Below are positions 17,691 to 28,713 of a DNA stretch of 64,000 nucleotides, in pieces. The notes under the pieces were generated by a model. It was not told the origin of the DNA. It worked only from the letters and a program-made list of their open reading frames with translations, and ran no database searches. This DNA is from Salinarimonas ramus (GTDB lineage: Bacteria > Pseudomonadota > Alphaproteobacteria > Rhizobiales > Beijerinckiaceae). The stretch is taken from positions 214,715-278,714 of the forward strand of contig NZ_BMMF01000007.1 of assembly GCF_014645695.1 (NCBI RefSeq), written 5' to 3'. The translations under genes were made by a program, and so were the position numbers. Within the stretch, counting starts at the first letter, position 1. Each line of letters opens with the position of its first letter.

Positions 17691-18137
17691 GGTGAACTCT
17701 CCCTCGATCGCAGAGATTGCAGTCACAGAGCAGCGGCACGACGAGCCGGCACGCACGGCAGGTAGCGCTGAAAAGTTCTGATGTTTAAGATAGTATGTTC
17801 AGTAGTTGCTAAATTCTGCTTACGTAGCGGAATTTTAACGCGAACCCTTGCTCGCCAAGGTTTCGTCGCGGGGGATCGTCGCCGCGAGACCGGCACGGAT
17901 CAGCGCACTACCCCTAGATGCGGCGCAATGACGCGGGTGGCGTACGACGCAGCCGGCGCTCCGAGCTCTCGGATTACTGCGCAGCGATGCCTCGGTCCGA
18001 CGCGTCTCCGCAAGACCGCCGGTCCATTCTTTCCCCAAACGAAAAGATCCCCTGACCGCGCCCCCGATTGATGCCCACCGCCTCGGCTGCTAGCTGCTAC
18101 AGTCGAGAGACGAAGAGACCGACGGGAGGACGAGGTC
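17691..18137. promoter_or_regulatory. AT-rich divergent promoter region between the radical SAM operon and glcB
   Basis: A 447-base gap with no convincing gene. The stretch 17771-17840 is clearly more AT-rich than anything in the surrounding 10 kb, suggesting promoter elements for the minus-strand radical SAM operon and possible foreign origin of that operon. I could not settle on one -35/-10 pair. The malate synthase start at 18138 has GGGAGG about eight bases upstream. Short open frames here (for example 17835-18038) look like chance. Confidence 0.5.
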
Positions 18138-20294
18138 ATGAGCGAGCGGATCGATGCGTACGGGCTGAAGGTCGCCGGCGCGCTCCACGCCTTCATCGAG
18201 ACCGAGGCGCTGCCGGGGACGGGCGTCTCCGCGGCGGCGTTCTGGAAGGGGCTGTCCGACATCGTCCACGAGCTCGGGCCGAAGAACCGCGCGCTGCTCG
18301 CCCGGCGCGAAGAGCTGCAGGCGACGATCGACGCCTGGCATCGCGAGCGCCGCGGCAAGCCGCACGACGCCGCCGCCTACGAGGCGTTCCTGCGCGAGAT
18401 CGGCTATCTCGTGCCCGAGGGGCCGGACTTCACGATCGAGACCGAGAACGTCGATCCCGAGATCGCCGCGATCGCCGGCCCGCAGCTCGTGGTGCCGATC
18501 ACCAACGCGCGCTACGCGCTCAACGCCGCGAACGCGCGCTTCGGCTCGCTCTACGATGCGCTCTACGGCACGGACGCGCTCGGCGATGCGCCCTCCGGCG
18601 GCGGCTACGATCCCGCGCGCGGGGCGCGGGTCATCGCCTACGCCAAGGGCTTTCTCGACGAGGTCGCGCCCCTCGCCCACGGCTCGCATGCCGGCGCCAC
18701 GGGCTACCGCGTCGAGGACGGGGCGCTCGTCGTCACGCTGGAGGGCGGTGCCGTCACGCGGCTCGAGGATCCCACCCGCTTCGCGGGCTATGCCGGCGGG
18801 GCGGACACGCCAGAGGGCGTGCTCCTGCGCCACAACGCGCTCCACGTGGAGATCCGCATCGACCGCGGGCATGCGATCGGCAAGACCGACAAGGCCGGCG
18901 TCGCGGACGTGGTGCTCGAGGCCGCGGTCTCGACCATCATGGACTGCGAGGATTCGGTCGCGACCGTGGACGCCGCCGACAAGGTGCTCGCCTATCGCAA
19001 CTGGCTCGGCCTGATGAAGGGCGACCTCGTGGCAGAGCTCTCCAAGGGCGGCCACACCATCACCCGCCGGCTCGAGGCCGACCGGGTCTACACCGATCCG
19101 GAGGGCCGCGAGCTCGTGCTGCACGGCCGCTCGCTGATGCTCATCCGCAACGTCGGCCACCTGATGACGAACCCGGCGGTGCTCGACCGGGACGGCAACG
19201 AGGCGTTCGAGGGCCTGCTCGACGCGATGATCACCGCGTTGATCGCCATCCACGACCTGAAGGGCACGGGCCTGCGCAACTCGCGAGCGGGCTCGGTCTA
19301 CATCGTCAAGCCGAAGATGCACGGGCCCGAGGAGGTGGCGTTCACGAACGAGATCTTCGGGCGCGTCGAGGACGCGCTGGGCCTCTCGCGCAACACGCTC
19401 AAGGTCGGCATCATGGACGAGGAGCGCCGCACGACGGTGAACCTCAAGGAGTGCATCCGCGCGGCCAGGAACCGCGTCGTCTTCATCAACACGGGCTTCC
19501 TGGATCGCACCGGCGACGAGATCCACACGTCGATGGAAGCCGGGCCGATGGTCCGCAAGAACGACATGAAGGCGACCGCCTGGATCTCGGCCTACGAGGC
19601 GAACAACGTGGACGTCGGCCTCTCCTGCGGGCTTCCCGGCAAGGCGCAGATCGGCAAGGGCATGTGGGCCATGCCCGACCGCATGCAGGCCATGCTCGAG
19701 CAGAAGATCGGCCACCCCAAGGCCGGGGCCACCTGCGCCTGGGTCCCCTCCCCCACCGCCGCGACGCTGCACGCGACGCACTACCACCAGGTGGACGTGA
19801 AGGCCCGCTTGGCCGAGCTCGCCTCGCGCGAGCGGGCGAAGCTCTCCGACATCCTCACGATCCCGCTGGCCGACCGGCCGAACTGGTCGGAGGAGGAGGT
19901 CCGCTCCGAGATCGAGAACAACGCGCAGGGCATTCTCGGCTACGTCGTGCGCTGGATCGACCAGGGGGTGGGCTGCTCCAAGGTGCCCGACATCCACGAC
20001 GTCGGGCTGATGGAAGACCGCGCCACCTGCCGCATCTCCTCGCAGCATCTGGCGAACTGGCTCCATCACGGTGTCGTGACGCGCGAGCAGGTGATCGAGA
20101 CGATGCAGCGCATGGCCGCCGTGGTCGATCGCCAGAACGAGGGCGACGCGCTCTACGAGCCCATGGCGCCTGCCTTCGACGGCCCCGCCTTCCGCGCCGC
20201 CTGCGACCTCGTGCTGGAGGGCCGCGCCCAGCCCTCGGGCTACACCGAGCCGCTCCTCCACTTCTGGCGCCTGGAGAAGAAGAAGCGGGCGTGA
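18138..20294 (+). CDS. glcB: malate synthase G
   Basis: A 718-residue enzyme condensing acetyl-CoA and glyoxylate to malate in the glyoxylate shunt and glycolate use. The length and the N-terminus ([18 protein letters not shown]) match the G isoform (about 720 residues) rather than the shorter AceB type. Diagnostic segments include the active-site [41 protein letters not shown] and [20 protein letters not shown]. The GGGAGG site before the ATG is good. It stands alone; isocitrate lyase and glycolate oxidase genes are not adjacent. It is followed by a structured intergenic repeat. Confidence 0.97.
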   Translation: MSERIDAYGLKVAGALHAFIETEALPGTGVSAAAFWKGLSDIVHELGPKNRALLARREELQATIDAWHRERRGKPHDAAAYEAFLREIGYLVPEGPDFTIETENVDPEIAAIAGPQLVVPITNARYALNAANARFGSLYDALYGTDALGDAPSGGGYDPARGARVIAYAKGFLDEVAPLAHGSHAGATGYRVEDGALVVTLEGGAVTRLEDPTRFAGYAGGADTPEGVLLRHNALHVEIRIDRGHAIGKTDKAGVADVVLEAAVSTIMDCEDSVATVDAADKVLAYRNWLGLMKGDLVAELSKGGHTITRRLEADRVYTDPEGRELVLHGRSLMLIRNVGHLMTNPAVLDRDGNEAFEGLLDAMITALIAIHDLKGTGLRNSRAGSVYIVKPKMHGPEEVAFTNEIFGRVEDALGLSRNTLKVGIMDEERRTTVNLKECIRAARNRVVFINTGFLDRTGDEIHTSMEAGPMVRKNDMKATAWISAYEANNVDVGLSCGLPGKAQIGKGMWAMPDRMQAMLEQKIGHPKAGATCAWVPSPTAATLHATHYHQVDVKARLAELASRERAKLSDILTIPLADRPNWSEEEVRSEIENNAQGILGYVVRWIDQGVGCSKVPDIHDVGLMEDRATCRISSQHLANWLHHGVVTREQVIETMQRMAAVVDRQNEGDALYEPMAPAFDGPAFRAACDLVLEGRAQPSGYTEPLLHFWRLEKKKRA

Positions 20295-20374
20295 CGTGAT
20301 GCCGGGTGGATCCTCCCCGAAGGCGAGGAGTCCGCGAAGCGGGCGGTGGGGGCGTATCGAGAGTTCTGCACGCC

Positions 20375-20434
20375 GGCCCGCCCCCTCCCCACCCTCCGAC
20401 CCGCGGGTCGTCGTCCTCCCCTGCGAGGAGGTGG
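20375..20434. repeat. dispersed structured intergenic element, copy 1
   Basis: About 60 bases shared with 22799-22859: the common start GGCCCGCC, then CCCTCCCCACCCTCCG, a short palindrome, and GTCGTCCTCCCCTGCG. Here the palindrome is GACCCGCGGGTC (20398-20409). It is followed by a stem CCTCCCC/GAGGAGG (20415-20421 with 20425-20431, one mismatch). Located between malate synthase and the next gene on the plus strand. Confidence 0.65.
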
Positions 20435-20490
20435 TGCCGCACGAGCGTCGCCGCATTGCCCCCCTCGCACCCCGCTGCTAAACCCGCGCC

Positions 20491-21378
20491 ATGCGTCACG
20501 CGGATCTCCTCATCACCGACGGCTGGGACGACTATCGCCTGCTCGACACGGGCGAGGGGCGCAAGCTCGAGAAGTTCGGCCGGATCGTCATGGATCGTCC
20601 GGAGCCCCAGGCCATCTGGGCCAAGGGCGATCCCGGCCTGTGGGCGAAGGCCGACGCGGTCTTCGACGCCGCCGAGGAGGCCGAGCAGGGCGCCTGGCGC
20701 TTCAAGGGCGGGCGGCTCGGCGATTGGCCCGTGTCGGTGCGCGACCTCAGCATCCTGTGCCGGGCGACGTCCTTCCGGCACGTGGGCATCTTCCCCGAGC
20801 AGATCGTCCATTGGGACTGGATGGAGGAGCGGATCAAGGCCGATCCGCGGCCGATCTCGGTGCTCAACCTCTTCGGCTATACGGGTGTCGCGAGCCTCGT
20901 CTGCGCGCGCGCCGGCGCGAAGGTGACCCATGTCGACGCCTCCAAGAAGGCGATCGCCTGGGCCAAGGAGAACCAGGCGGCGTCCGGGCTCGACGACAAG
21001 GGCGTGCGCTGGATCCTCGACGACGCCGTGAAGTTCGCTCAGCGCGAGATCCGCCGCGGCAACACCTACGACGCGATCCTGCTCGACCCGCCCCGCTACG
21101 GCCGCGGGCCCAACGGCGAGGTCTGGCATCTCTTCGAGCATCTGCCGATGCTCATGGACCTGTCGCGCCAGCTCCTCTCCGACACGCCGAGCTTCGTCAC
21201 GCTCACCGCCTACGCGGTGCGCCTCTCGTTCATGACGCTGCACGAGCTGATGCGCGACGCCTTCGGCGAGCGGGGCGGCGCCATCGCGTCGGGCGAGCTC
21301 GTCACCCGCGACCGGGCCAACGACCGCCACCTCTCCACCTCGCTCTTCGCGCGCTGGACGCCGGAGGCGCGGGGATGA
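20491..21378 (+). CDS. class I SAM-dependent methyltransferase (RlmI/RlmL-like)
   Basis: A 295-residue Rossmann-fold methyltransferase. The SAM-binding motif I is VLNLFGYTGVASLVCARAGA with the acidic residue of motif II in VTHVDASKKAIAWA. The catalytic DPPRYGRGPNGE motif is typical of RlmI-type 23S rRNA cytosine methylases. The N-terminal EKFGRIVMDRPEPQAIW resembles the linker that follows a PUA domain in RlmI, but a full PUA domain is missing. Its stop overlaps the start of the next gene (ATGA), a TrmH/SpoU-type enzyme, so two RNA-modifying enzymes are probably translationally coupled. RNA as substrate is inferred from motif and neighbour. Confidence 0.88.
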   Translation: MRHADLLITDGWDDYRLLDTGEGRKLEKFGRIVMDRPEPQAIWAKGDPGLWAKADAVFDAAEEAEQGAWRFKGGRLGDWPVSVRDLSILCRATSFRHVGIFPEQIVHWDWMEERIKADPRPISVLNLFGYTGVASLVCARAGAKVTHVDASKKAIAWAKENQAASGLDDKGVRWILDDAVKFAQREIRRGNTYDAILLDPPRYGRGPNGEVWHLFEHLPMLMDLSRQLLSDTPSFVTLTAYAVRLSFMTLHELMRDAFGERGGAIASGELVTRDRANDRHLSTSLFARWTPEARG

Positions 21379-22199
21379 GCGAGCATCCGCGCGTGCGGGA
21401 GGTGACGAGCCTTTCGAACGCCACCGTGAAGGAGCTGCGCGCACTGCACGACCGCAAGGGCCGGCGCGAGAGCGGGCTCTTCCTGGCGGAGGGCGCGCGC
21501 ACGGCGCTGGAGGCGCTCGACAACGGGCGCGCGCCGGAGATCCTCGTCTACCATCGCGAAGGCCGCGAGCGCGACGTTGTGCGCCGCCTGCGCTTCGCCT
21601 GCCTCGAGGCCGGCGGCGAGTGCCTGGAGGTCGACGACGCCGTCCTCGCCAAGATCGCGCGCAAGGACAATCCCCAGAGCGTGGTCGCCGCCTTCCGCTG
21701 GACGCGCCGCCCCTTCGCCGAGGTGGATCCAGCCGCCGCGCGCGTCTTCGTGGCGCTGGACCGGGTGCGCGATCCGGGCAATCTCGGGACCATCGTGCGC
21801 ACCGCCGACGCCGTCGGTGCCGGCGGCGTGCTCCTCGTCGGCGACACCTGCGATCCCGCCTCCGTGGAAGCGGTGCGGGCGTCCATGGGCTCGATCTTCG
21901 CGGTGCCGGTCTTCGAGGGTTCGGAGGCGGATTTCCTCGCGCTCGCGTCCCGCTGGCCGGGCAGCGTGGTGGGCACGGCGCTGCCGGCGTCCAAGCATTA
22001 TCGCCGCGCGGACCTGCGCAGCCCGATCCTCCTCGTCATGGGCAACGAGCAGGCGGGCGTCACGGACGCGATCGCGGCCGCCTGCACCGATCTCGTGCGT
22101 ATCCCCATGCAGGGGCGCGCCGACAGCCTCAACCTCGCCATCGCCACCGCGGTGGCGCTCTACGGGATCGCGGAGCCGGAGGATACGGCGCTCGGCTGA
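21375..22199 (+). CDS. TrmH/SpoU family RNA 2'-O-methyltransferase
   Basis: A 274-residue SPOUT-class (trefoil-knot) enzyme. The three SpoU motifs are present: RVRDPGNLGTIVRTADAVGA, LLVMGNEQAGVTD, and IPMQGRADSLNLAIATAVAL. The N-terminus (VTSLSNATVKELRALHDRKG ... FLAEGARTALEAL) is the substrate-binding domain seen in 23S rRNA methylases such as RlmB/TsnR relatives. It starts inside the stop of the upstream methyltransferase. Its 3' end overlaps the 3' end of the convergent Cys-rich gene by 40 bases. Confidence 0.92.
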   Translation: MSEHPRVREVTSLSNATVKELRALHDRKGRRESGLFLAEGARTALEALDNGRAPEILVYHREGRERDVVRRLRFACLEAGGECLEVDDAVLAKIARKDNPQSVVAAFRWTRRPFAEVDPAAARVFVALDRVRDPGNLGTIVRTADAVGAGGVLLVGDTCDPASVEAVRASMGSIFAVPVFEGSEADFLALASRWPGSVVGTALPASKHYRRADLRSPILLVMGNEQAGVTDAIAAACTDLVRIPMQGRADSLNLAIATAVALYGIAEPEDTALG

Positions 22200-22750
22200 G
22201 GGCGGCGCTCCGCCTCGTAGCTCGCGATCTCGCGCGGGATGCCCTGCGCGTCCGCGAACGCGACGTAGTCGCGCTGGAGGATCTCGTCGAGGTGCCCGCT
22301 CGCGCGCACGGTCATGCGCCGGCCGCGGTCGAAGATCACGAGCGCGAGGCCGCCGGCGAGCGCGTTGCGCAGGATCGGCACGATGGCGGAGGATTTCCAC
22401 AGGAGCGGCCGATCGGGATCGACGAAGACGACGATCGCGTTCTCGATCGGGTCTTTGTGGAAATAGGCACCCGCGTCCAGCGGATGCGGGATGCGGCGCC
22501 GGTCGGGATGCGCGGTGCGATGCGCCGTGTGGTAGGCGCATTCGTAGGCGCTGCAGGCCTCCGGGCGCTCCGGCCCGCCGAACACGCCGCAGCCGCCGGC
22601 GCGCCCGTCCCCGCCGACGAGATGCCGGCAGGGCCGGTACATCGGCTTGTCGAGGGCGACGATGTGGGAGAGCGTGCAGCACATCGTGCACGTCCCGCAA
22701 GGGGAGGCGCCGGTCGCGCCGCGCGTCGCCTTGCGTTTCGCCTCGCCCAT
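22160..22750 (-). CDS. YkgJ-like cysteine-rich protein (putative metal-binding)
   Basis: A 196-residue protein with an N-terminal Cys cluster: CGTCTMCC near residue 18, then CRHL, CGVF and CSAYECAYH further on. This is the pattern of the YkgJ/UPF0153 zinc- or iron-chelating family. The start MGEAKRKATRG has GGAGG upstream. The function of the family is not established; metal or Fe-S cluster binding is inferred from the cysteines. It is convergent to the TrmH-like gene with a 40-base coding overlap, which is unusual but small. It lies just downstream of the purL-bolA-grxD group on the same strand, separated from it by a structured repeat. Confidence 0.75.
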   Translation of the reverse strand: MGEAKRKATRGATGASPCGTCTMCCTLSHIVALDKPMYRPCRHLVGGDGRAGGCGVFGGPERPEACSAYECAYHTAHRTAHPDRRRIPHPLDAGAYFHKDPIENAIVVFVDPDRPLLWKSSAIVPILRNALAGGLALVIFDRGRRMTVRASGHLDEILQRDYVAFADAQGIPREIASYEAERRPQPSAVSSGSAIP

Positions 22751-22798
22751 CCTGCCTCCGAACCATGCCGGGTATGGCGGGGGCGGCCGCTTCGAGCC

Positions 22799-22859
22799 GG
22801 CCCGCCGCCCTCCCCACCCTCCGGCCCGTAGGCCGTCGTCCTCCCCTGCGGGGAGGTGG
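22799..22859. repeat. dispersed structured intergenic element, copy 2
   Basis: Second copy of the element at 20375. Its palindrome reads GGCCCGTAGGCC (22823-22834), and the second stem CCTCCCC/GGGGAGG (22840-22846 with 22850-22856, loop TGC) is perfect here. Comparison with copy 1 shows a paired A-T to G-C change in the first stem, so pairing is kept. Located between grxD and the YkgJ-like gene. Confidence 0.65.
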
Positions 22860-22886
22860 CGCCCTTCGTGCGAAGGGCGGCGCGCG

Positions 22887-23222
22887 TCAAGCGCCCTGCT
22901 TCACGGGCACGCCCTTCTCGGAGAAGAATTGCTGCAGCTCGCCCGACTGGAACATCTCGCGGGTGATGTCGCAGCCGCCGACGAACTCGCCCTTGACGTA
23001 GAGCTGGGGGATCGTCGGCCAGTTGGAATAATCCTTGATGCCCTGGCGCACGCCCTCGTCCTCGAGCACGTTGACGCCCTTGTAGGGCACGCCGAGGTAG
23101 TTGAGGATCTGGACCACCTGGCCCGAGAACCCGCACATGGGAAATTGCGGCGTGCCCTTCATGAAGAGCACGACGTCGTTCGACTTCACTTCCGCGTCGA
23201 TCGTCTGATGCGCGTCGGCCAT
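22887..23222 (-). CDS. grxD: monothiol glutaredoxin, Grx4 type
   Basis: A 111-residue CGFS-type glutaredoxin with the active-site Cys30 in PMCGFSGQ, the [19 protein letters not shown] glutathione-binding stretch and the usual length. Such proteins bind a [2Fe-2S] cluster with glutathione and pass it on, often as heterocomplexes with BolA proteins. The bolA-like gene is directly upstream (55-base gap) and purL before it, the usual alphaproteobacterial order. AAGGAG precedes the ATG at 23222. Confidence 0.96.
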   Translation of the reverse strand: MADAHQTIDAEVKSNDVVLFMKGTPQFPMCGFSGQVVQILNYLGVPYKGVNVLEDEGVRQGIKDYSNWPTIPQLYVKGEFVGGCDITREMFQSGELQQFFSEKGVPVKQGA

Positions 23223-23277
23223 GGTCGTCTCCTTGCTCCGGCTCGAGGCGCCGGACCTCGATATGCGAGACCCGTCC

Positions 23278-23514
23278 TCAGGTCTCGGCGGGAATGGTGG
23301 TGAGCGCCAGCGCATGCAGCACGCCGCCCATGCGGCCCTGGAGGGCCGAATAGACCATCTGGTGCTGTTGCACGCGGCTCTTGCCCTTGAACGAGGCCGA
23401 GGTGACGGTGGCGGCATAATGATCGCCGTCGCCGGCGAGATCGCGGATCTCCACCGTGGCGTCCGGGATCGCCTCCTTGATCATGCGCTCGATCTCGCGC
23501 GCGTCCATCGGCAT
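23278..23514 (-). CDS. BolA family protein
   Basis: A 78-residue BolA/YrbA-like protein ([35 protein letters not shown] in pieces, then [14 protein letters not shown] and [12 protein letters not shown]). The conserved H of VQQHQMVY and the invariant small-domain fold match the BolA class that partners CGFS glutaredoxins in Fe-S cluster delivery and iron signalling. It is located between purL (16-base gap) and grxD. An alternative start two codons later (MDAREIE) is equally possible. Confidence 0.93.
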   Translation of the reverse strand: MPMDAREIERMIKEAIPDATVEIRDLAGDGDHYAATVTSASFKGKSRVQQHQMVYSALQGRMGGVLHALALTTIPAET

Positions 23515-23529
23515 CGGGTCGCCTCTCCG

Positions 23530-25746
<2,217 letters not shown>

Positions 25747-25927
25747 GATCGAGATCCCGGCTGTCGCGACGGCTGTAGACGCTGGGGCGCTCGGACGCAA
25801 TCGCGAGAGCGGAGGTGAACGAGGTCTTACCGCGACGGCACGAAACGTCCCATTCCGGCACGGCCGCGATTGGCATGCATTTCGCGCAAATGCGACTCGA
25901 ATGCGTGTCGAATCGTGGGAGTGTTCC

Positions 25928-26947
25928 ATGGATCTGGTCAACCGTTTCATCTCGGACCGCCGCGGCGCGACCGTGATCGCCTTCGGCCTCTCGGTCGTGC
26001 CGCTGCTGGGGCTGGCCGGCGCGGCCGTGGATTACGGGCGGGCGACGAGCGTCAAGGCCGAGCTCCAGCGCGCAGCCGACGCGACCGCGATCCATCTCGC
26101 CACCATGTCGCTGCAGGGACGCCAGCAGGATGCGCAGGAGGTCTTTGCCGGGCTCCTGCTCCAGACGGGCGTGGACGTGCCGGAATTCACCGCGACGGCG
26201 AGCCTCGTCGGCACCCACCGCGTCCGTGTCGATGCCTCCGCCGCTATCCCGATGACCTTGGCGTCATTCCTCGTGCCGCAGGTGGATGTCGGCGTCACGG
26301 CGACCGCTGCCGCGAACCAGCGGACGACACCCTTCGAGATCGAACGTGCGAATCTCAGCGTCGAAGCGGCCGACTACAACGAGCTGCGGATCTACTGCTT
26401 CCACGAAGACCGCAGGGAGCGGCTCGGGGTGATCCACAGCGAGAGCGGCCTTCGCGAGGACGGGTTCCTGAAGATCGCCGACAACACCAACGAGGGCGTC
26501 GCCGCCGCGCCGGAGACGATCTCCGTCGAGTGCGGGCCGGGAGAGTCGCTGAGCTACCATCTCATCAACATCCGCAATGCGCGCACCAGCGCCGCCGCCC
26601 GGCGTACGAACGCCCGCTGGGATCACTATACCGACACGACGATGCGCGGCGGCGTCGCGCAGTACAACACCGAGTACCGCGACCTCATCGAGACGATCCG
26701 TTGCCGCACGGCCGAGGAGTGCGATCCGGATCATCCGGACTCCATCGTGCCCGGCAACGCGCAGCGCAATCGCACGCCCGCGCGCAACACCGAGGTCTGC
26801 AATCCCGGTGAGTACATGTACTTCGGCTGGGAAGATCGCCCGCCCTACATCGGACAGTGGACGGATCAGGATTACGACGACATTCGTGTCGTCATGCGCT
26901 GCGGTGGCGAGGAGCTGGGGCCCATGAACGTCGTGCTCGTCGACTGA
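25928..26947 (+). CDS. TadE/TadG-like pilus-assembly domain protein
   Basis: A 339-residue protein. The N-terminus ([31 protein letters not shown] in part, residues 1-35) is a Flp/TadE-type membrane segment, followed by [25 protein letters not shown], the hallmark of the TadG/putative Flp-pilus assembly family. The region to ~130 is the TadG-like extracytoplasmic helix-rich part. The remaining ~200 residues are unrecognised, with several Cys ([36 protein letters not shown]) and many acidic residues. No other tad/cpa genes are nearby, so it is an orphan. It is divergent from purL. Confidence 0.8.
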   Translation: MDLVNRFISDRRGATVIAFGLSVVPLLGLAGAAVDYGRATSVKAELQRAADATAIHLATMSLQGRQQDAQEVFAGLLLQTGVDVPEFTATASLVGTHRVRVDASAAIPMTLASFLVPQVDVGVTATAAANQRTTPFEIERANLSVEAADYNELRIYCFHEDRRERLGVIHSESGLREDGFLKIADNTNEGVAAAPETISVECGPGESLSYHLINIRNARTSAAARRTNARWDHYTDTTMRGGVAQYNTEYRDLIETIRCRTAEECDPDHPDSIVPGNAQRNRTPARNTEVCNPGEYMYFGWEDRPPYIGQWTDQDYDDIRVVMRCGGEELGPMNVVLVD

Positions 26948-26969
26948 CGTCTCAGGCTCGTGCCCCCGC

Positions 26970-27317
26970 TCACAACGGCCCCTTGAAGACGAAGAAGGCG
27001 CCCAGCGCGATGAAGCCGAATCCCACGAGGTGGTTCATCGTCAGCGCCTCCTTCAGGACCGTCACCGAGAAGACGGCGAAGACGCTAAGCGTGATCACCT
27101 CCTGGATCGTCTTCAGCTCGGCCGCGGAATAGACGCCGTGGCCGATCCGGTTCGCGGGCACGGCGAGGCAGTACTCGAAGAAGGCGATGCCCCAGCTCGC
27201 CAGGGTCACGATCCAGAGCGGTTGGCTCGGGAACTTCAGGTGGCCGTACCAGGCGAACGTCATGAAGACGTTGGAGACGAGGAGCAGCAGGATCGGCAGC
27301 GTGGCCGCGGCGGGCAT
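26970..27317 (-). CDS. DUF486 / DMT-family small membrane protein
   Basis: A 115-residue protein with four hydrophobic helices: LPILLLLVSNVFMTFAWYGHL, WIVTLASWGIAFFEYCLAVPANR, VITLSVFAVFSVTVLKE and HLVGFGFIALGAFFVFKG. This is the small DUF486 family, distantly related to SMR/DMT transporters; transport function is not proven. The start at MPAAATLP is preferred to a codon ten residues upstream because it begins right before the first helix. It is a single gene between the TadG-like gene and ptsN. Confidence 0.88.
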   Translation of the reverse strand: MPAAATLPILLLLVSNVFMTFAWYGHLKFPSQPLWIVTLASWGIAFFEYCLAVPANRIGHGVYSAAELKTIQEVITLSVFAVFSVTVLKEALTMNHLVGFGFIALGAFFVFKGPL

Positions 27318-27380
27318 CGGGATCGGGCCTCGGGAAGGTGACGCCAAGGCCGCGATGCTAGCACGCGCCGCCGGCTCGTC

Positions 27381-27845
27381 TCACGCTGCCGCCGGCTCGG
27401 AATTCTCGGTCAGAACCGCGTAGATGGCGGAGGCGTCGTGGGCCGCGCGCAGGCGCTCGAGCACGCCGGGGCGGCGCAGCACGCGGGCGACGCGGGCGAG
27501 CGCCTTGAGATGATCCGCCCCCGCACCCTCCGGCGCGAGCAGCAGGAAGAGCACGTCGACGGGCATGCCGTCGATGGCGTCGAAGTCGATGGGCTTTTCC
27601 AGCCGCGCGACGAAGCCGAAGAGCCGGTCGAGGCTCGGCAGCTTGCCGTGGGGAATGGCGATGCCTTCGCCGACGCCGGTGGAGCCCAGGCGCTCGCGCT
27701 GGAGCAGCGTCTCGAAGATCGCGTGCTGGTCGAGGCCCGTGAGCGCGGCGGCGTGCGCCGCCAGCTCCTGCAAGGCCTGCTTCTTGCCGCCGACCTTGAG
27801 GGCCGGCGCGATCGCATCTGGGGAAAGGAGTTCGACAAGCGCCAT
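27381..27845 (-). CDS. ptsN: nitrogen PTS EIIA component PtsN
   Basis: A 154-residue EIIA-Ntr protein. The phosphorylated histidine is H66 in GIAIPHGKLP; the flanking FETLLQRERLGSTGVGEG and VDVLFLLLAPEGAGADHLKALA are family-typical. In the PTS-Ntr relay it accepts phosphate from NPr and regulates targets such as potassium transport, PHB metabolism and sigma-54-linked functions. It lies third in the rpoN-hpf-ptsN cluster on the minus strand, 126 bases after hpf, the conserved arrangement in proteobacteria. Confidence 0.96.
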   Translation of the reverse strand: MALVELLSPDAIAPALKVGGKKQALQELAAHAAALTGLDQHAIFETLLQRERLGSTGVGEGIAIPHGKLPSLDRLFGFVARLEKPIDFDAIDGMPVDVLFLLLAPEGAGADHLKALARVARVLRRPGVLERLRAAHDASAIYAVLTENSEPAAA

Positions 27846-27971
27846 GACGATCGTTCAGCCTCGGGACCGCCGGCGACCCGCAATGGTCCGCGGGTCGTCT
27901 ATGCGACGTGACGTCCGAGATCGCAGCTCCTCGTGATCGGTCCCTTTCGGGGGCGGCTGGAGCGGCGCGCC

Positions 27972-28565
27972 TCAGCGCGCCGATTCGGGCGGATCGATCC
28001 AGCCGATCGCCCCGTCGTGGCGGCGGTATACGACGTTCATGCGTCCGGTGCCAGCGTGGAGAAACACGTGAAAAGCCGCACCCGACAGGTCGAGCTCCAT
28101 CACCGCCTCCGACACCGAGCTGCGGTGCAGCGCGCGGGTCGATTCGGCGATCACGACGGGGCTGTACTCCTCCTCCGAGGCCTCGACGTCCTCGTCGACG
28201 TCCTCCGCCGGCGCCTCCAGGATGGCGTATGCGGCCTCGATCGGGGCGATCTTGTTGCCCTTGGCGTCGGATTGATGGTCGCGCAGCCGGCGCTTGTGCC
28301 GGCGCAGCCGCTTCTCGATCCGGTGCGCCGCCTGGTCGAAAGCGGCATAGGCGTCGTGCGCCATGCCCTGCGATTCGAGGGTGACCCCGGTGGGGAGGTG
28401 GATGACGCATTCCGTGCGGAACCCGGTGCCCTCCTTCTCGACGGTCACGTGCCCGGTGACCGAGCCGTCGAAATACTTGGCCACGGCGGCGTCGACGCGT
28501 TCCTGCACTTGTCCGCGCAGGGCCTCGCCGATGTCCATGTTCTTGCCGGAGATCCGCAGGGTCAT
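27972..28565 (-). CDS. hpf: ribosome hibernation promoting factor (long form)
   Basis: A 197-residue long-HPF protein. The N-terminal S30AE domain is seen in TLRISGKNMDIGEALRGQV and TGHVTVEKEGTGFRTECVI. Basic segment RIEKRLRRHKRRLRDH is at ~80-95. The C-terminal dimerisation domain is VIAESTRALHRSSVSEAVMELD and FHVFLHAGTGRMNVVYRRHDG. Long HPF dimerises 70S ribosomes into inactive 100S particles in stationary phase. The start MTLRISGKN at 28565 has AGGAAG upstream. It is located 148 bases after rpoN; this position explains its old name, sigma-54 modulation protein. Confidence 0.96.
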   Translation of the reverse strand: MTLRISGKNMDIGEALRGQVQERVDAAVAKYFDGSVTGHVTVEKEGTGFRTECVIHLPTGVTLESQGMAHDAYAAFDQAAHRIEKRLRRHKRRLRDHQSDAKGNKIAPIEAAYAILEAPAEDVDEDVEASEEEYSPVVIAESTRALHRSSVSEAVMELDLSGAAFHVFLHAGTGRMNVVYRRHDGAIGWIDPPESAR

Positions 28566-28713
28566 CGTCTTCCTCTCCCCCTCTCTCGCGACGGGCTTCA
28601 CGCACCGTTCCTTCCGTCCAGTGGTAGGGACGCGCGGCGCATCCGTCAACGAAGCGCGGGCCGCCGGGGTCCGCTCGTCCCCGGCTCGCGTTCGCGCGAT
28701 CCCGCCCACGCCT

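Noticed and set aside
18090..20456. 788-codon minus-strand frame
   Set aside because: Antisense to malate synthase G; no motifs.
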